From: UMGS1613 sp963616135
GTDB taxonomy: Bacteria; Bacillota_I; Bacilli_A; RF39; UBA660
DNA length: 27,550 nucleotides
NCBI GenBank assembly: GCA_963616135.1
Contig: CAVEJT010000011.1
Span: 1-27,550 of the forward strand
Reading direction: 5' to 3'
The stretch's first letter is position 1; the number at the start of each line of letters is the position of its first letter. The position numbers and the translations under genes are program-made. Shown here piece by piece: positions 6,539-15,723 of the stretch. The notes beneath the pieces were generated by a model. It had not been told where the DNA came from and did no database searches. It saw only the letters and a list, made by a program, of their open reading frames with translations.

Positions 6539-8983
6539 ATGTATATATTGGATGCAACTTGGTTCTCTGATATATTTAGAGAAATGTTTTATTTGCTAGA
6601 CAAAGTTATTTACGGACTTGTGCCAGAGATATATGATTTATTAATTTCAATAGCAAGGACATCAGTATTAACACAAGGTGATATATCACAAATGGCTGAT
6701 AGAATATACAAACTTTTAGCTATTTTTATGATTTTTAAAGTTACTCTTTCGTTGATAACGTATATAGTAAATCCAGATGATTTTTCGGATAAAACAAAGG
6801 GTGTAGCTAAGCTAGGAACTAATATTGTTATTTCTTTAGCATTATTAATCTTAACCCCATATGCTTTTAATTATGCTTTCAAATTACAAACAATAGTATT
6901 AGAGGATAATGCTTTGGCTACTTTGATATTTGGTTATGAAAGTGATGATAATTTTTTAAATACCGCGGGACAAGATATGGCCTTTATTACAATGAGTGCA
7001 TTTTTTTCACCTAATACTTCATTGACAGAATTGTATGAATGTACAAATTTGATAAAAGTTGATTCAAAAGGAAATAGACACTTTAATGAAAAATGTTCCG
7101 GTTTATCTGGTTCTGATTATGAAGATATGGGATTAGATGATTCGATGATGGGATTAGTTGATAATGATGGACCTAATGCAGGTGAAGCAGTATTAGATGT
7201 AACCACAATAAAAGAATATGTTCCTGATTTTAGTGAACAAGAATTAAAAGACTATGTTAGAGGTGTTGAAGCAAGTAGTTTTGGATTAATGTTTAGAAAA
7301 AGTATAGCAAAAGCAACTGCTGAGGTTGATTCTGGAAAAGAATATGTTATAGATTATAAGTATGGATTTAGTACAGTCGTTGGTGTAGTTGTGGTTTTAA
7401 TTTTGATAACTTTTTGTATGGATGTTGCGATGCGTAGTATTAAACTTGCTTTCTTACAGTTGATGGCACCTATTCCAATTATATCTTATGTAGATCCAAA
7501 AAGTGGTAAAGATGGGCTATTCAAAAAATGGTACCAAATGTGCTTTAAAACATTTTTAAGTTTATTTGTAAGACTTTTGGCACTTTATTTTGCAATATTT
7601 ATAATAAGTAAAGTTGCAGATGGAAAAATGGTTGATATAATAGATGGTTCTTATGTATCAAATTGTTTTATTGCAATATTTATAATTATTGGAGCATTAA
7701 TGTTTGCTAAACAATTACCAAAAATATTAGAAGGTTTAGGAATTAAGCTTGATGGTGATGGTAAATTCTTCTTGAATCCACTTAAAAAGTTTGAAGAACA
7801 AGCAGCTGGTGGAAAAAGAATAACAGGAGCTGTAGGTGGAGCGTTGGCTGGTCTACCTCGAGGACAATTAATTAGAGGTGCAGCAAGAGGAATGTCTGCA
7901 AACAAAGGATTTAAAGGTGGCATGTCTAGACAAGCTGATGCAAATAGAAAGATGATAGAATCGAAAATAAATGGTGATGGTTTTTTAAAAAGAAACTTTT
8001 ATGGTGCTGCTTCAGCTTTTGGGTTAGAAAATGCTGGATTGGCTCGTCAAGGTAGAAAAATAACAGCGGATAAACATAATATAGATTTGGCAGAAAGAAA
8101 TTTAACTGCTCAAGTTAATAAAAAAGAAAATAGAAAAAAAGCAATTAAAGATAGTATAGCTGCTGAAGAATATGTTGCCAAGAAAAAGAAGACTACAGCA
8201 GATAGTGGTAAGGCACTTGTAGATTTTTCAAAATCTGAAATAACAGGTGGTAAGGCAGGTGCTATAAGTAAAAAAAGTGACTATTTAGAAACAGTAAGGG
8301 ATCATTTGGTTCAAGATGCCGGAAAAGTAGCAGAAAATGATATAAAATACTTCAGACGCGTTACGGATGCAAATGGTAAAATGAGGCTACAGGAAGCTGT
8401 TGTAAAAGCAGGTGAAGTTATAACTGATGAAATTGCAACAGAAGCAAAAGGTGCTGTAGGATTCTATCAAAACAAACAAGGAGCATTGGAACATTTAGAG
8501 GTTAGGTTAAAAGGGAAAGAAGGAATGGCTCCAACTATTTCGGCAGATGGGTTAGATTATGAACGTGAAAAAAATGGTGATATTAAATGGCATGCAATGA
8601 CTGATGCTGAAAAAGCAGCTTATGATGAAGGACATTCGGATTTTGCTGCAAGATATTCAACGTATGAAGAAACAGCAAAAGCAAATGGTGAGAGTGTTGA
8701 AACAGTTGCAACTAAAATAAAATCGCAATCTGATGGCTTAGCAACAGAATCAGAAAACATAGAAGCTAAACATGCAGCTGCCAAAGAAGAAATGGCTAAA
8801 ATTGATAAAGAAATTAGTGAACTTAGAGAAAATGCTAAAGTTATATTTGAAGGTAAAGAAATTACCGTTGAGGAAGCTAAACGAATTATTAGTGAACGTG
8901 ATAAAGAATTTCAAGATAAACGCTCTGAAATTAAAACAAATGTTGAGTCTCACAATAATAGACGCCTTGGCGGTGGCTCATAA
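6539..8983 (+). CDS. VirB6/TrbL-like channel protein with long hydrophilic tail
   Basis: This 814-residue protein has a polytopic N-terminal half, with helices at about 57-77, 93-114, 275-297, 305-320, 337-360 and 376-393. An extracytoplasmic region of about 150 residues lies between helices 2 and 3. The central block AMRSIKLAFLQLMAPIPIISYVDPKSGKDG is the typical VirB6/TrbL-type conserved segment that precedes the last helices. From about residue 400 the protein is soluble: a Gly/Ala/Arg-rich stretch (GAVGGALAGLPRGQLIRGAA), then a charged, Ala/Glu/Lys-rich region with coiled-coil character at about 735-805. VirB6-type proteins form the inner-membrane channel with VirB4 and VirB8. The tail is unusually long for the core family but common in Gram-positive T4SS. 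It is the first gene of unit C, 23 nt before the PrgI-like gene. Confidence 0.75.
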   Translation: MYILDATWFSDIFREMFYLLDKVIYGLVPEIYDLLISIARTSVLTQGDISQMADRIYKLLAIFMIFKVTLSLITYIVNPDDFSDKTKGVAKLGTNIVISLALLILTPYAFNYAFKLQTIVLEDNALATLIFGYESDDNFLNTAGQDMAFITMSAFFSPNTSLTELYECTNLIKVDSKGNRHFNEKCSGLSGSDYEDMGLDDSMMGLVDNDGPNAGEAVLDVTTIKEYVPDFSEQELKDYVRGVEASSFGLMFRKSIAKATAEVDSGKEYVIDYKYGFSTVVGVVVVLILITFCMDVAMRSIKLAFLQLMAPIPIISYVDPKSGKDGLFKKWYQMCFKTFLSLFVRLLALYFAIFIISKVADGKMVDIIDGSYVSNCFIAIFIIIGALMFAKQLPKILEGLGIKLDGDGKFFLNPLKKFEEQAAGGKRITGAVGGALAGLPRGQLIRGAARGMSANKGFKGGMSRQADANRKMIESKINGDGFLKRNFYGAASAFGLENAGLARQGRKITADKHNIDLAERNLTAQVNKKENRKKAIKDSIAAEEYVAKKKKTTADSGKALVDFSKSEITGGKAGAISKKSDYLETVRDHLVQDAGKVAENDIKYFRRVTDANGKMRLQEAVVKAGEVITDEIATEAKGAVGFYQNKQGALEHLEVRLKGKEGMAPTISADGLDYEREKNGDIKWHAMTDAEKAAYDEGHSDFAARYSTYEETAKANGESVETVATKIKSQSDGLATESENIEAKHAAAKEEMAKIDKEISELRENAKVIFEGKEITVEEAKRIISERDKEFQDKRSEIKTNVESHNNRRLGGGS

Positions 8984-9006
8984 AAATAAAAAGGGTGTGA
9001 TACTAA

Positions 9007-9327
9007 ATGGAAAATTCATATTTAATACCAGCAAACTCAAAGAAGAGTATGTTGATGTTTGGACTTTTCAATACAGTAGATTTAATTATATTTGGTAGTG
9101 GAGTTGGATTATCATTATTGTTAATGATGATCCTCCCTGTCAAAGAGTTTTGGGTAGCAATACTAGCAATTACTCCAGGACTAATATGTGGATTTTTGGT
9201 ATTACCTGTACCAAATTATCACAATATAAGAACTGTAATAAAGAATGCTTGGATATTTTATACTACTAGACAAAGATATATATGGAAGGGTTGGTGTTTT
9301 GATCATGGCGAAACAAGTAAAAAGTAA
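9007..9327 (+). CDS. PrgI-family (VirB3-like) T4SS protein
   Basis: This 106-residue protein begins ENSYLIPANSKKSMLMFGLFN, has two close helices at about 27-45 and 49-66, then VPNYHNIRTVIKNAWIFYTTRQRYIWKGWCF. The N-terminal YLIPANTKKSM-type and C-terminal RYIWKGW-type signatures are those of the PrgI family. This family sits immediately before VirB4 in Firmicute conjugation modules and plays the VirB3 role of docking VirB4 to the membrane. Its end overlaps the start of the TrsD-like gene by 23 nt, suggesting translational coupling. Length and order fit the family well. Confidence 0.85.
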   Translation: MENSYLIPANSKKSMLMFGLFNTVDLIIFGSGVGLSLLLMMILPVKEFWVAILAITPGLICGFLVLPVPNYHNIRTVIKNAWIFYTTRQRYIWKGWCFDHGETSKK

Positions 9328-9844
9328 ATATACTGATGTGCCAGTAAAAAATATTACTAATGGTGTTATTGTATTAGACAATAATCAAAAAGTATCAGGT
9401 GTAAAAATTATGCCTAGAAATATTTTTATACTTGATCAGTCTATGCAGGATGCAATTATTATGAATTTAAAAAATGTTTATAATGCTATAGATTATGAAT
9501 TTTGGATTGTTGTTGCTGATAGACCAGTGGACATAAATGTATATTTATCTCAATTACAATTATTGTATAATCAGGTAAATGATACTAAGAAAAGAAAATT
9601 GATTATGGAAGATATTAATAAAGCTAATATGTTTATGAATAACAATGTTGTTGATACAGAATATTTCTTATTATTTAAAGAAAAAGATAATGATGTTATT
9701 CAAAAGAGAATTCGTAACTTAATCAACAATTTTGCTAGTGCAGGTTTGACTGCATTTCAAACGAATAATGATGATTTAAGAATGATTCTTGATAATTTCT
9801 TAAACGGTGGACAAACCACTACATTTGGGACGGTGTTAGCATAA
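9305..9844 (+). CDS. TrsD-like T4SS protein (VirB4 partner)
   Basis: This 179-residue protein starts at ATG 9305 (MAKQVKSKYTDVPVKNI). The longer in-frame ATG at 9245 would overlap PrgI by 83 nt and is less likely. The segments VPVKNITNGVIVLDNNQKVSGVKIMPRN and FWIVVADRPVDINVYLSQLQLLYN resemble the TrsD/TraD-type domain encoded just before the VirB4 ATPase in Gram-positive systems of the pSK41/pIP501 kind. It looks soluble. The stop overlaps the VirB4 start in TAATG, a one-base overlap. The domain corresponds to the extreme N-terminus of longer VirB4 proteins, so the pair can be seen as a two-chain VirB4. Confidence 0.65.
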   Translation: MAKQVKSKYTDVPVKNITNGVIVLDNNQKVSGVKIMPRNIFILDQSMQDAIIMNLKNVYNAIDYEFWIVVADRPVDINVYLSQLQLLYNQVNDTKKRKLIMEDINKANMFMNNNVVDTEYFLLFKEKDNDVIQKRIRNLINNFASAGLTAFQTNNDDLRMILDNFLNGGQTTTFGTVLA

Positions 9845-11628
9845 TGGATATAAGAAGTCAAATTGCTCCAAAAGGATTGGAGTTTAAACCTAATCAATTT
9901 ATTATAAGTGATAAATATGCTTGTATTTTAACTATAATTTCTTTTCCAAAATTTATTTATCCTGGGTATTTAAGTAGCTTAACTAGTATGTCAGGTATAA
10001 AAGTGGTTATAAAACATATACCACTTCCTTTTAGTAGTATAAGTAAAATGTTAAATAAAGAGTTAGCAGATTTAAAACAAAGATATCAAGAAGAAAAAGA
10101 TAAAACAATTCAAGAAAGAATTCGTCAAGATTATGAATCTTTAGAGATGTTTATTAGTGAACTTGCTGCTAGTCAATCTAAAATATATGATTTTCAAATG
10201 CATGTTATGATAACTGCAGATACTCAAGAAGAATTAGATTCTAAAAAATTACAAGTAAAGAATTATTTGGAAGCTATGGAAATGAGAGCTGTACCTTTAA
10301 GATTTGAACAAGATAAAGTTTTGAAATCTATTATACCTATATATGGTAAGCAAGATATTGAAGATAGAATTGGTACACCAATTCCATCTCCAACTATTGC
10401 AGCTATGTACCCATTTATATTTGATAGTATTAAAGATCCTGGATTATCTACTTTACTTGGAATAGATTTTTCAGGTGGTGTAATATTATTTAATCAATTT
10501 TTATATCAAATTAAAAAAGAACATAATAGAAATAATGCCAATATGATTATTTTGGGTACAAGTGGTAGTGGTAAGTCTACAGCTGCTAAATTACTTTTAA
10601 GAAGTCATATAAGAAATAATAATCAAGTTGTTGTAATAGATCCAGAAGGAGAATTAGAAGAAATGACTAATACTTTTGATGGAGATTTCATTAGCTTAGG
10701 TAAAGGTGGAGATTTTGGTATGATAAATCCACTTGAGGTTATTGTAGATGCTGATGAAGATGAAATGAAACAAGGACTTGGGTATACGGTGTTTACTAGA
10801 ACTTTACAAACAATAAAGGCATTTTTAAAGTATTATGATCCTAGTATTGGTGAAGATGTTGTAAATATGTTTAGTGAAGTAGTACAAGAAACGTATAAAA
10901 GATTTGGTATAGATTTTAATTCTGATTTTACTAAATACCATTCAGAAGATTATCCGACATTTAAAGATGTGTATGCCACTATAAAGGGTAGAATATTATC
11001 TATGCCAGAAAAGACACAAGAAAAAGATGTTTTAGAAAAATTAGAGATAAAAATTAGACCTATAGTAAGAGAACTTAAGTATTATTTTGATGGTCATACG
11101 ACAATAAAACCACAAAGTAATTTTGTTGTATTCAATATAAGAGAAATAATGAATGCTGATACAAATATTAGAAATGCTTTATTCTTTAATATACTTAAGT
11201 ATGCTTGGGGACTTACATTAAATAGTTCTATTAATACTGTTATGATGGTAGATGAAGCTCATGTATTACTTAGTGGAGGAAATATTTTAGGAGCAGACTT
11301 TTTAGCGCAGATTCAAAGACGTGCAAGAAAGTACAATACAGGAACAATAATAATTACTCAACAACCAACAGATTTTAGTGATCCTAGTGTAATTACTCAA
11401 GGAAAAGCAATATTTGATAATGCTTCTTATTATTTAGTAATGGGACTAAAAAAACAAGCTGTTGATGATTTAGCAAAATTAATAGATTTAAATGATAATG
11501 AAAAAGAGAGTATAAAACAATATCAACAAGGTGAAGCATTATTTGTTTGTGGTAGTAGACGAATGAGAATAAATGTAATAGTATCAGATGAAGAATTAGA
11601 TTCATTTGGTAGTGGTGGAGGACTATAG
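9844..11628 (+). CDS. virB4: VirB4-type T4SS ATPase
   Basis: This 594-residue protein has an N-terminal docking domain beginning IAPKGLEFKPNQFIISDKYA, as in Firmicute VirB4/TraE proteins, and a coiled region around residues 70-105. The ATPase domain has Walker A GTSGSGKST at 238-246 and Walker B MMVDEAH at 467-473 (D470, E471). An IIITQQPTDF segment follows (about residues 500-509), the sensor-like region after Walker B in the family. VirB4 hydrolyses ATP at the membrane to dislocate pilin subunits and energise substrate transfer. It starts in TAATG with the TrsD-like gene and is followed by an AGGAGG for the CHAP gene. All key residues are present, so activity is expected. Confidence 0.92.
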   Translation: MDIRSQIAPKGLEFKPNQFIISDKYACILTIISFPKFIYPGYLSSLTSMSGIKVVIKHIPLPFSSISKMLNKELADLKQRYQEEKDKTIQERIRQDYESLEMFISELAASQSKIYDFQMHVMITADTQEELDSKKLQVKNYLEAMEMRAVPLRFEQDKVLKSIIPIYGKQDIEDRIGTPIPSPTIAAMYPFIFDSIKDPGLSTLLGIDFSGGVILFNQFLYQIKKEHNRNNANMIILGTSGSGKSTAAKLLLRSHIRNNNQVVVIDPEGELEEMTNTFDGDFISLGKGGDFGMINPLEVIVDADEDEMKQGLGYTVFTRTLQTIKAFLKYYDPSIGEDVVNMFSEVVQETYKRFGIDFNSDFTKYHSEDYPTFKDVYATIKGRILSMPEKTQEKDVLEKLEIKIRPIVRELKYYFDGHTTIKPQSNFVVFNIREIMNADTNIRNALFFNILKYAWGLTLNSSINTVMMVDEAHVLLSGGNILGADFLAQIQRRARKYNTGTIIITQQPTDFSDPSVITQGKAIFDNASYYLVMGLKKQAVDDLAKLIDLNDNEKESIKQYQQGEALFVCGSRRMRINVIVSDEELDSFGSGGGL

Positions 11629-11646
11629 TATTTAGGAGGTGCTTAA

Positions 11647-13602
11647 ATGAATAATAATGATGTGTTTCTAAAAAATAATAAGGCTAATTATGTAAAAAAT
11701 TTAAGTGCCAATAATGAGGCAAAAAGGTTAGAAGCAAAAGTTAAGGCTTATAATAAAAATTTAAATAATGATAGAAATAATAATTTGAATAAGTCAGCTT
11801 CTAACACATCCCCATCTGAACAAAAAATAAATATACCTAAAAGAAACCCTAATACGACTAATAGCAAGGCAACTAATCAATTAGCATCTAAAGGTGCCCA
11901 GACACTTGGTGTGCCAAAGCCAATTGCAGACAAAGCTGTTAATAGTGATTTAGGGCAAAAAATAATATCACGTGCTAAAAAGAAAAATTTTGCACTCAAC
12001 GCATTAGACAAATTAATGGGTGGTGGTCAAAAACAGGTAGAAGAGCAAGCCTCAGATGGTGGCGGATCAAACTTCAAAATGACTTATAAGGTTGTAAAAT
12101 ATGTTTCAATTGCTTTAATTAGTACTTTAGTACCTTTTATGCTTTTAGCTATGATAATTCCATCATCTATGATTTTTCTAAATTCTATAAAATTAGGACA
12201 AGCTGATTCTGTTTCTGCTAAGGATGCTGATGAAAAAATTAACAAAAAATCTAAGGATGAAGATGCAGTAGATGAAGAAGATGTTGGTAAAATAATAAAT
12301 TACGATAATGATTCAGACTCTTTATATGCTTATGTAGATATATATAGTAGTAATTCATCTAAATTTAAAAGTTTAAAATTAGATTCTTCAAATACCACAA
12401 AATATTTAAGAAGAAAATACAATGAAGCAACCTTAGATGCCTTAGAAGAATTTTATCCATCAATAGGACAATATGGAAAAGGTTCTAATAAGAATCTAGT
12501 GTATGATTTTTTCTTCAAAATGTATAATCTATATACGACATATAGAGATGATTATGGGGTATATCTTGATTTGCCATTGTTAATGGCAACATTAAATAAA
12601 CAATCAGATGATATGGCTGTTGTATTTAGCTCCAATTTAACGGAAGCTGATAGGGCAAAAACTGCCCGAAAAAAACCAATAGAAGAATTTTCTTATGATT
12701 ATAATTGGGCTGCCGTAGGTTATAAATTGACTAAAAACAAAAGTGAACACGATATGGAGATTCTTGCTCAACACATGGTATCTAAGCAATCATTAGAATT
12801 TTGTCAAGATTCATCAGGTAATAAAACAAAAGAAAATATTTTGAAAGATTCAGAAATAGGTAAACAAACTTTACAATGTGCAGAAGGAGAATCTTATCAA
12901 ACAGAGGATTTAGGTTTTCAGTTGGATTATAAAAAATATACTGAATTCTTAAAACAGTTTTTAGAAAGAAAATATTTTATTAAAGGTGCGTATACATTAG
13001 AAGGTTATGATACGGATGATTCACCATCAACTCCTAATGAAACAATTCCTAATAGTAATTCTTTTGCTGAGGCAATGGTAAATGTAGCCAATAATGAATT
13101 TAATCAAAGAACTCAAAATAGAGGAGGATTAAAATATATAAATGCTTATGGTGGATTTGGTGCCAATACACCATGGTGTGCTATTTTTGTGTGGTATGTT
13201 TCTGCTAACACAACATATAATGGACAACATTTGTATCCAGATATAATACCATTTAAGTCAGCAGGAACAGGTACTTACATTAGATATTTTAATTCTAGTA
13301 AAAATGCTAATATTAAGTTTTATTATAATGACAATTGTAAAAACTTAAAAGGAAAGAATGGTAAAGGAACAACATATACGCCAAAAGCTGGAGATTATAT
13401 ATTCTTTGATTGGGATGCTAAATACTATGATATTTCATCAAATACACAGGATCATACTGGTATGGTAGAAAAATATGAAAATGGATATATATATACAATA
13501 GAGGGAAATACCGGTAATAATTCCAATACAAAAAGTTTAATATCAAAAGGAAAATATTCAATAAATGATTGTAGAGTTATAGGGTTTGGCTCATGGTATT
13601 AG
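11647..13602 (+). CDS. T4SS membrane-anchored CHAP-domain cell-wall hydrolase
   Basis: This 651-residue protein has a cytoplasmic N-terminus of about 145 residues rich in Asn, Lys and Ser, then one strong helix (about 152-178, VSIALISTLVPFMLLAMII). A linker and helical domain run to about 470. The C-terminal CHAP domain has the nucleophile Cys in TPWCAIF (C511), His in DHTGMVEKY (H603) and a following IEGN (E619). CHAP amidase/endopeptidases cut peptidoglycan; in Gram-positive T4SS the anchored form opens the wall for the channel. The middle region has two Cys (in FCQDS and LQCAEGES) that may form a disulfide. Its stop lies 7 nt before the next start, whose AGGAGG begins at 13601. The hydrolase assignment is solid; the exact bond cut is not. 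Confidence 0.85.
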   Translation: MNNNDVFLKNNKANYVKNLSANNEAKRLEAKVKAYNKNLNNDRNNNLNKSASNTSPSEQKINIPKRNPNTTNSKATNQLASKGAQTLGVPKPIADKAVNSDLGQKIISRAKKKNFALNALDKLMGGGQKQVEEQASDGGGSNFKMTYKVVKYVSIALISTLVPFMLLAMIIPSSMIFLNSIKLGQADSVSAKDADEKINKKSKDEDAVDEEDVGKIINYDNDSDSLYAYVDIYSSNSSKFKSLKLDSSNTTKYLRRKYNEATLDALEEFYPSIGQYGKGSNKNLVYDFFFKMYNLYTTYRDDYGVYLDLPLLMATLNKQSDDMAVVFSSNLTEADRAKTARKKPIEEFSYDYNWAAVGYKLTKNKSEHDMEILAQHMVSKQSLEFCQDSSGNKTKENILKDSEIGKQTLQCAEGESYQTEDLGFQLDYKKYTEFLKQFLERKYFIKGAYTLEGYDTDDSPSTPNETIPNSNSFAEAMVNVANNEFNQRTQNRGGLKYINAYGGFGANTPWCAIFVWYVSANTTYNGQHLYPDIIPFKSAGTGTYIRYFNSSKNANIKFYYNDNCKNLKGKNGKGTTYTPKAGDYIFFDWDAKYYDISSNTQDHTGMVEKYENGYIYTIEGNTGNNSNTKSLISKGKYSINDCRVIGFGSWY

Positions 13603-13609
13603 GAGGAAT

Positions 13610-14266
13610 ATGAAAAAGATATTTATAATTTTTACTATTTTACTTTTATGTGGTTGTTCAGCAACTTACAACTTAGAAATAAGTAATGATAGTTTTAAGG
13701 AAAATGTAAGTATTTTCTTCGATAAAGAAAGTACTGAAGTATCTAATTATGAAGATATAGAATCAGATGATAAAATAACACCTTATATAAATAACGATTA
13801 TTCAGCACTCGTAAATAAGAAGGACAATTATAAAAAAAAGGTAATAGATGGTGATAACTATACAAATGTCATTTTGGATTATAAATATAATGAGAAAACT
13901 TTTGAAAATTCAAATTTGTTAAATAATTGTTTTGAAAATTTTAGTTTTGTTAATAAAAAAACATATTTAATAAAAACTTCAGGAATGTTTTATTGTTTAT
14001 ATGAAGATCAAGATGAGGTAACGATCAATATAAAAACCAATAATAAAGTGTTGCAATCAAATGAAACGTCAAAAACTGGCAATGTATATACTTGGAAAAT
14101 AAATAGTTCAAACGTTAATAACACAGATATTGTTTTTGAGGTTGAAAAAGGATTTCCAATGAAAAAATTTTTAATATATTTTGCCATAGTGAGTCTAAGT
14201 GCTTTTATAATAATAGTATTATTAACATTAATTTTAAACAAAAGAAAAAGAAACAATGAAATTTAG
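13610..14266 (+). CDS. LppM/DUF3153-like lipoprotein with C-terminal helix
   Basis: This protein is 218 residues from ATG 13610. That start is chosen over the in-frame ATG 13586 because AGGAGG at 13601-13606 and the lipoprotein signal MKKIFIIFTILLLCGC fit it. The lipobox L13-C-G-C16 gives Cys16 as the lipidated residue. The exported part (about 17-180) is beta-rich in appearance, with VYTWKINSSNVNNTDIVFEVEK, and a second helix lies at about 186-208 before a basic tail RKRNN. A lipid anchor plus a C-terminal helix with a Y-x-W-x-I motif recalls LppM/DUF3153 proteins. It would be tethered at both ends, so its role may be as a membrane-proximal scaffold of the secretion machine. No enzymatic motif is present. 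Confidence 0.6.
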   Translation: MKKIFIIFTILLLCGCSATYNLEISNDSFKENVSIFFDKESTEVSNYEDIESDDKITPYINNDYSALVNKKDNYKKKVIDGDNYTNVILDYKYNEKTFENSNLLNNCFENFSFVNKKTYLIKTSGMFYCLYEDQDEVTINIKTNNKVLQSNETSKTGNVYTWKINSSNVNNTDIVFEVEKGFPMKKFLIYFAIVSLSAFIIIVLLTLILNKRKRNNEI

Positions 14267-14281
14267 GCTGGAGGAATTGGG

Positions 14282-15712
14282 ATGTTAAAAAATATAATGA
14301 GATCTATGATATTATTTATAACATTATTCTCTTTTGTATGTAGCATTAGTGCCTACGATTATCTAGATTCAAAAAATGAAGCTGGAGTTATAAATATGAT
14401 AAGAGAAATATATTCGGCTAAAGAACAATATGAGGCATTAGCAGGAAGCCAAGAAGAAACTGTTGTAGAGACAAAAAAAGCTACTGACATTGCATATTGG
14501 TGGCCAATAGGAAGCTTAGAAACTACTGAAGAGAATGGCAAATTGTTTGCTAAGGGTAATCCTAGTACAATTAAAATTACATCTGATTTTAATAGCGAAG
14601 AGAGTTTTAGAAGTTCATCACATAAGGGTTTAGATATAGGTAGTAGTACAGGTGCTGTTAATTATGATAATGTAATAGCTTCTAATTCAGGAGTAGTAAT
14701 ATATCCTTCTAGTAAAGATCAAACATCATTCAACGATAATGGAAGTCTACAAAATAGAGATGGAGGAGGATATGGTAATTATGTAATTATTCAACATCCT
14801 GATGGTAATTATACATATTATGCTCATTTAGCGAAAGATTCAATAACTGTAATAGCTGGTGATGAAGTAGAAAGAGGTCAAGTTATAGGTAAAATTGGCC
14901 ATTCTGGATCTTCAACAGGACCACATCTTCATTTTGAAATTCGTACAAGTAGAAATAAAGGAACTGAGTTGAATCCATTAAATTATGTAAAAGCAGAGGA
15001 TCCAAGACCAATAATTTCATCTGTTGATGGGTTTTCATTAACAACTACAACTTTAACGAGAGATGAATTTGTTGCTAAAATGAATGATTACTGTGCTAGA
15101 TCAAATAATGCTAGTTTTTGTAGTAATTTTGCAGCAAATGCAAAAGAAATATATGATGCTGCAGCATCTAGTGGAGTTAACCCAGAACTTGCGGTAGTTA
15201 CAGCTGGAACAGAACAATCATTTAAGAATTGTGGTACTACCAATAATTTCTGGGGTATAGGAATAACTAATGGTAAAGGTTGCTCAGCTGGACCTCGATA
15301 TTCATCTATTGCAGACGGGGTAAGAGGATATGCTGGAGTTCTTGCTAGATACCAAGAAGGCGGTTCAATGGCTAATACAATTAGGGCAACATATGAATCG
15401 AGAAAAGCAGCTGGAGCAGATTTAAATGGAATAGGACTTCCTGGAACATATGCCGGAATGCAAATGATATATTCATATTTAGGAAGACATGAATATGGTA
15501 GTTCTGGAGCTGGAGGATACTATTATATGGATCCCGATCGTGCAGGTGTAACAACTATTTACTCAACTCATCAAGAGTTTGTAGAGAAGTGTTTAAATGC
15601 AGGAGGAGAACATGCATCTGGGACGCAAGTTACAGCTTGGGAACAATCTAGATACACAATTTTTCAAATGCAAGGTAAATTAAACTTAAGACAAAAAATA
15701 TTTGGTTATTAA
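14282..15712 (+). CDS. Bifunctional M23 peptidase plus glucosaminidase-like hydrolase
   Basis: This 476-residue protein has a signal peptide to about residue 25. A LytM/M23 domain at about 90-245 carries H114-x3-D118 (HKGLD) and H215-L-H217 in the STGPHLHFEIR block, so all zinc-site residues are present. From about 258 a second domain of lysozyme-like/glucosaminidase type has ELAVVTAGTEQSF with the candidate acid E311, then NFWGIGITNGKG and DGVRGYAGVLARY, as in family-73 type bacterial muramidases. A tail to 476 has no clear motif. The enzyme should cleave both peptide and glycan parts of peptidoglycan to let the channel or pilus through. It follows the lipoprotein gene by 15 nt, and the next gene starts 11 nt after it. 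Confidence 0.85.
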   Translation: MLKNIMRSMILFITLFSFVCSISAYDYLDSKNEAGVINMIREIYSAKEQYEALAGSQEETVVETKKATDIAYWWPIGSLETTEENGKLFAKGNPSTIKITSDFNSEESFRSSSHKGLDIGSSTGAVNYDNVIASNSGVVIYPSSKDQTSFNDNGSLQNRDGGGYGNYVIIQHPDGNYTYYAHLAKDSITVIAGDEVERGQVIGKIGHSGSSTGPHLHFEIRTSRNKGTELNPLNYVKAEDPRPIISSVDGFSLTTTTLTRDEFVAKMNDYCARSNNASFCSNFAANAKEIYDAAASSGVNPELAVVTAGTEQSFKNCGTTNNFWGIGITNGKGCSAGPRYSSIADGVRGYAGVLARYQEGGSMANTIRATYESRKAAGADLNGIGLPGTYAGMQMIYSYLGRHEYGSSGAGGYYYMDPDRAGVTTIYSTHQEFVEKCLNAGGEHASGTQVTAWEQSRYTIFQMQGKLNLRQKIFGY

Positions 15713-15723
15713 AAGGTGATAAA

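Noticed and set aside
7651..7923. Minus-strand open frame of 90 codons inside the VirB6-like gene
   Set aside because: It lies wholly within a well-supported gene and shows a Pro/Ala-rich composition typical of an antisense shadow.
8772..9098. Plus-strand frame of 108 codons at the end of the VirB6-like gene
   Set aside because: It overlaps both the VirB6-like and PrgI genes in another frame, is Lys/Leu-rich and has no matching ribosome site.
9245..9304. N-terminal extension of the TrsD-like protein from ATG 9245
   Set aside because: It would overlap the conserved end of PrgI by 83 nt; ATG 9305 gives a family-like start.
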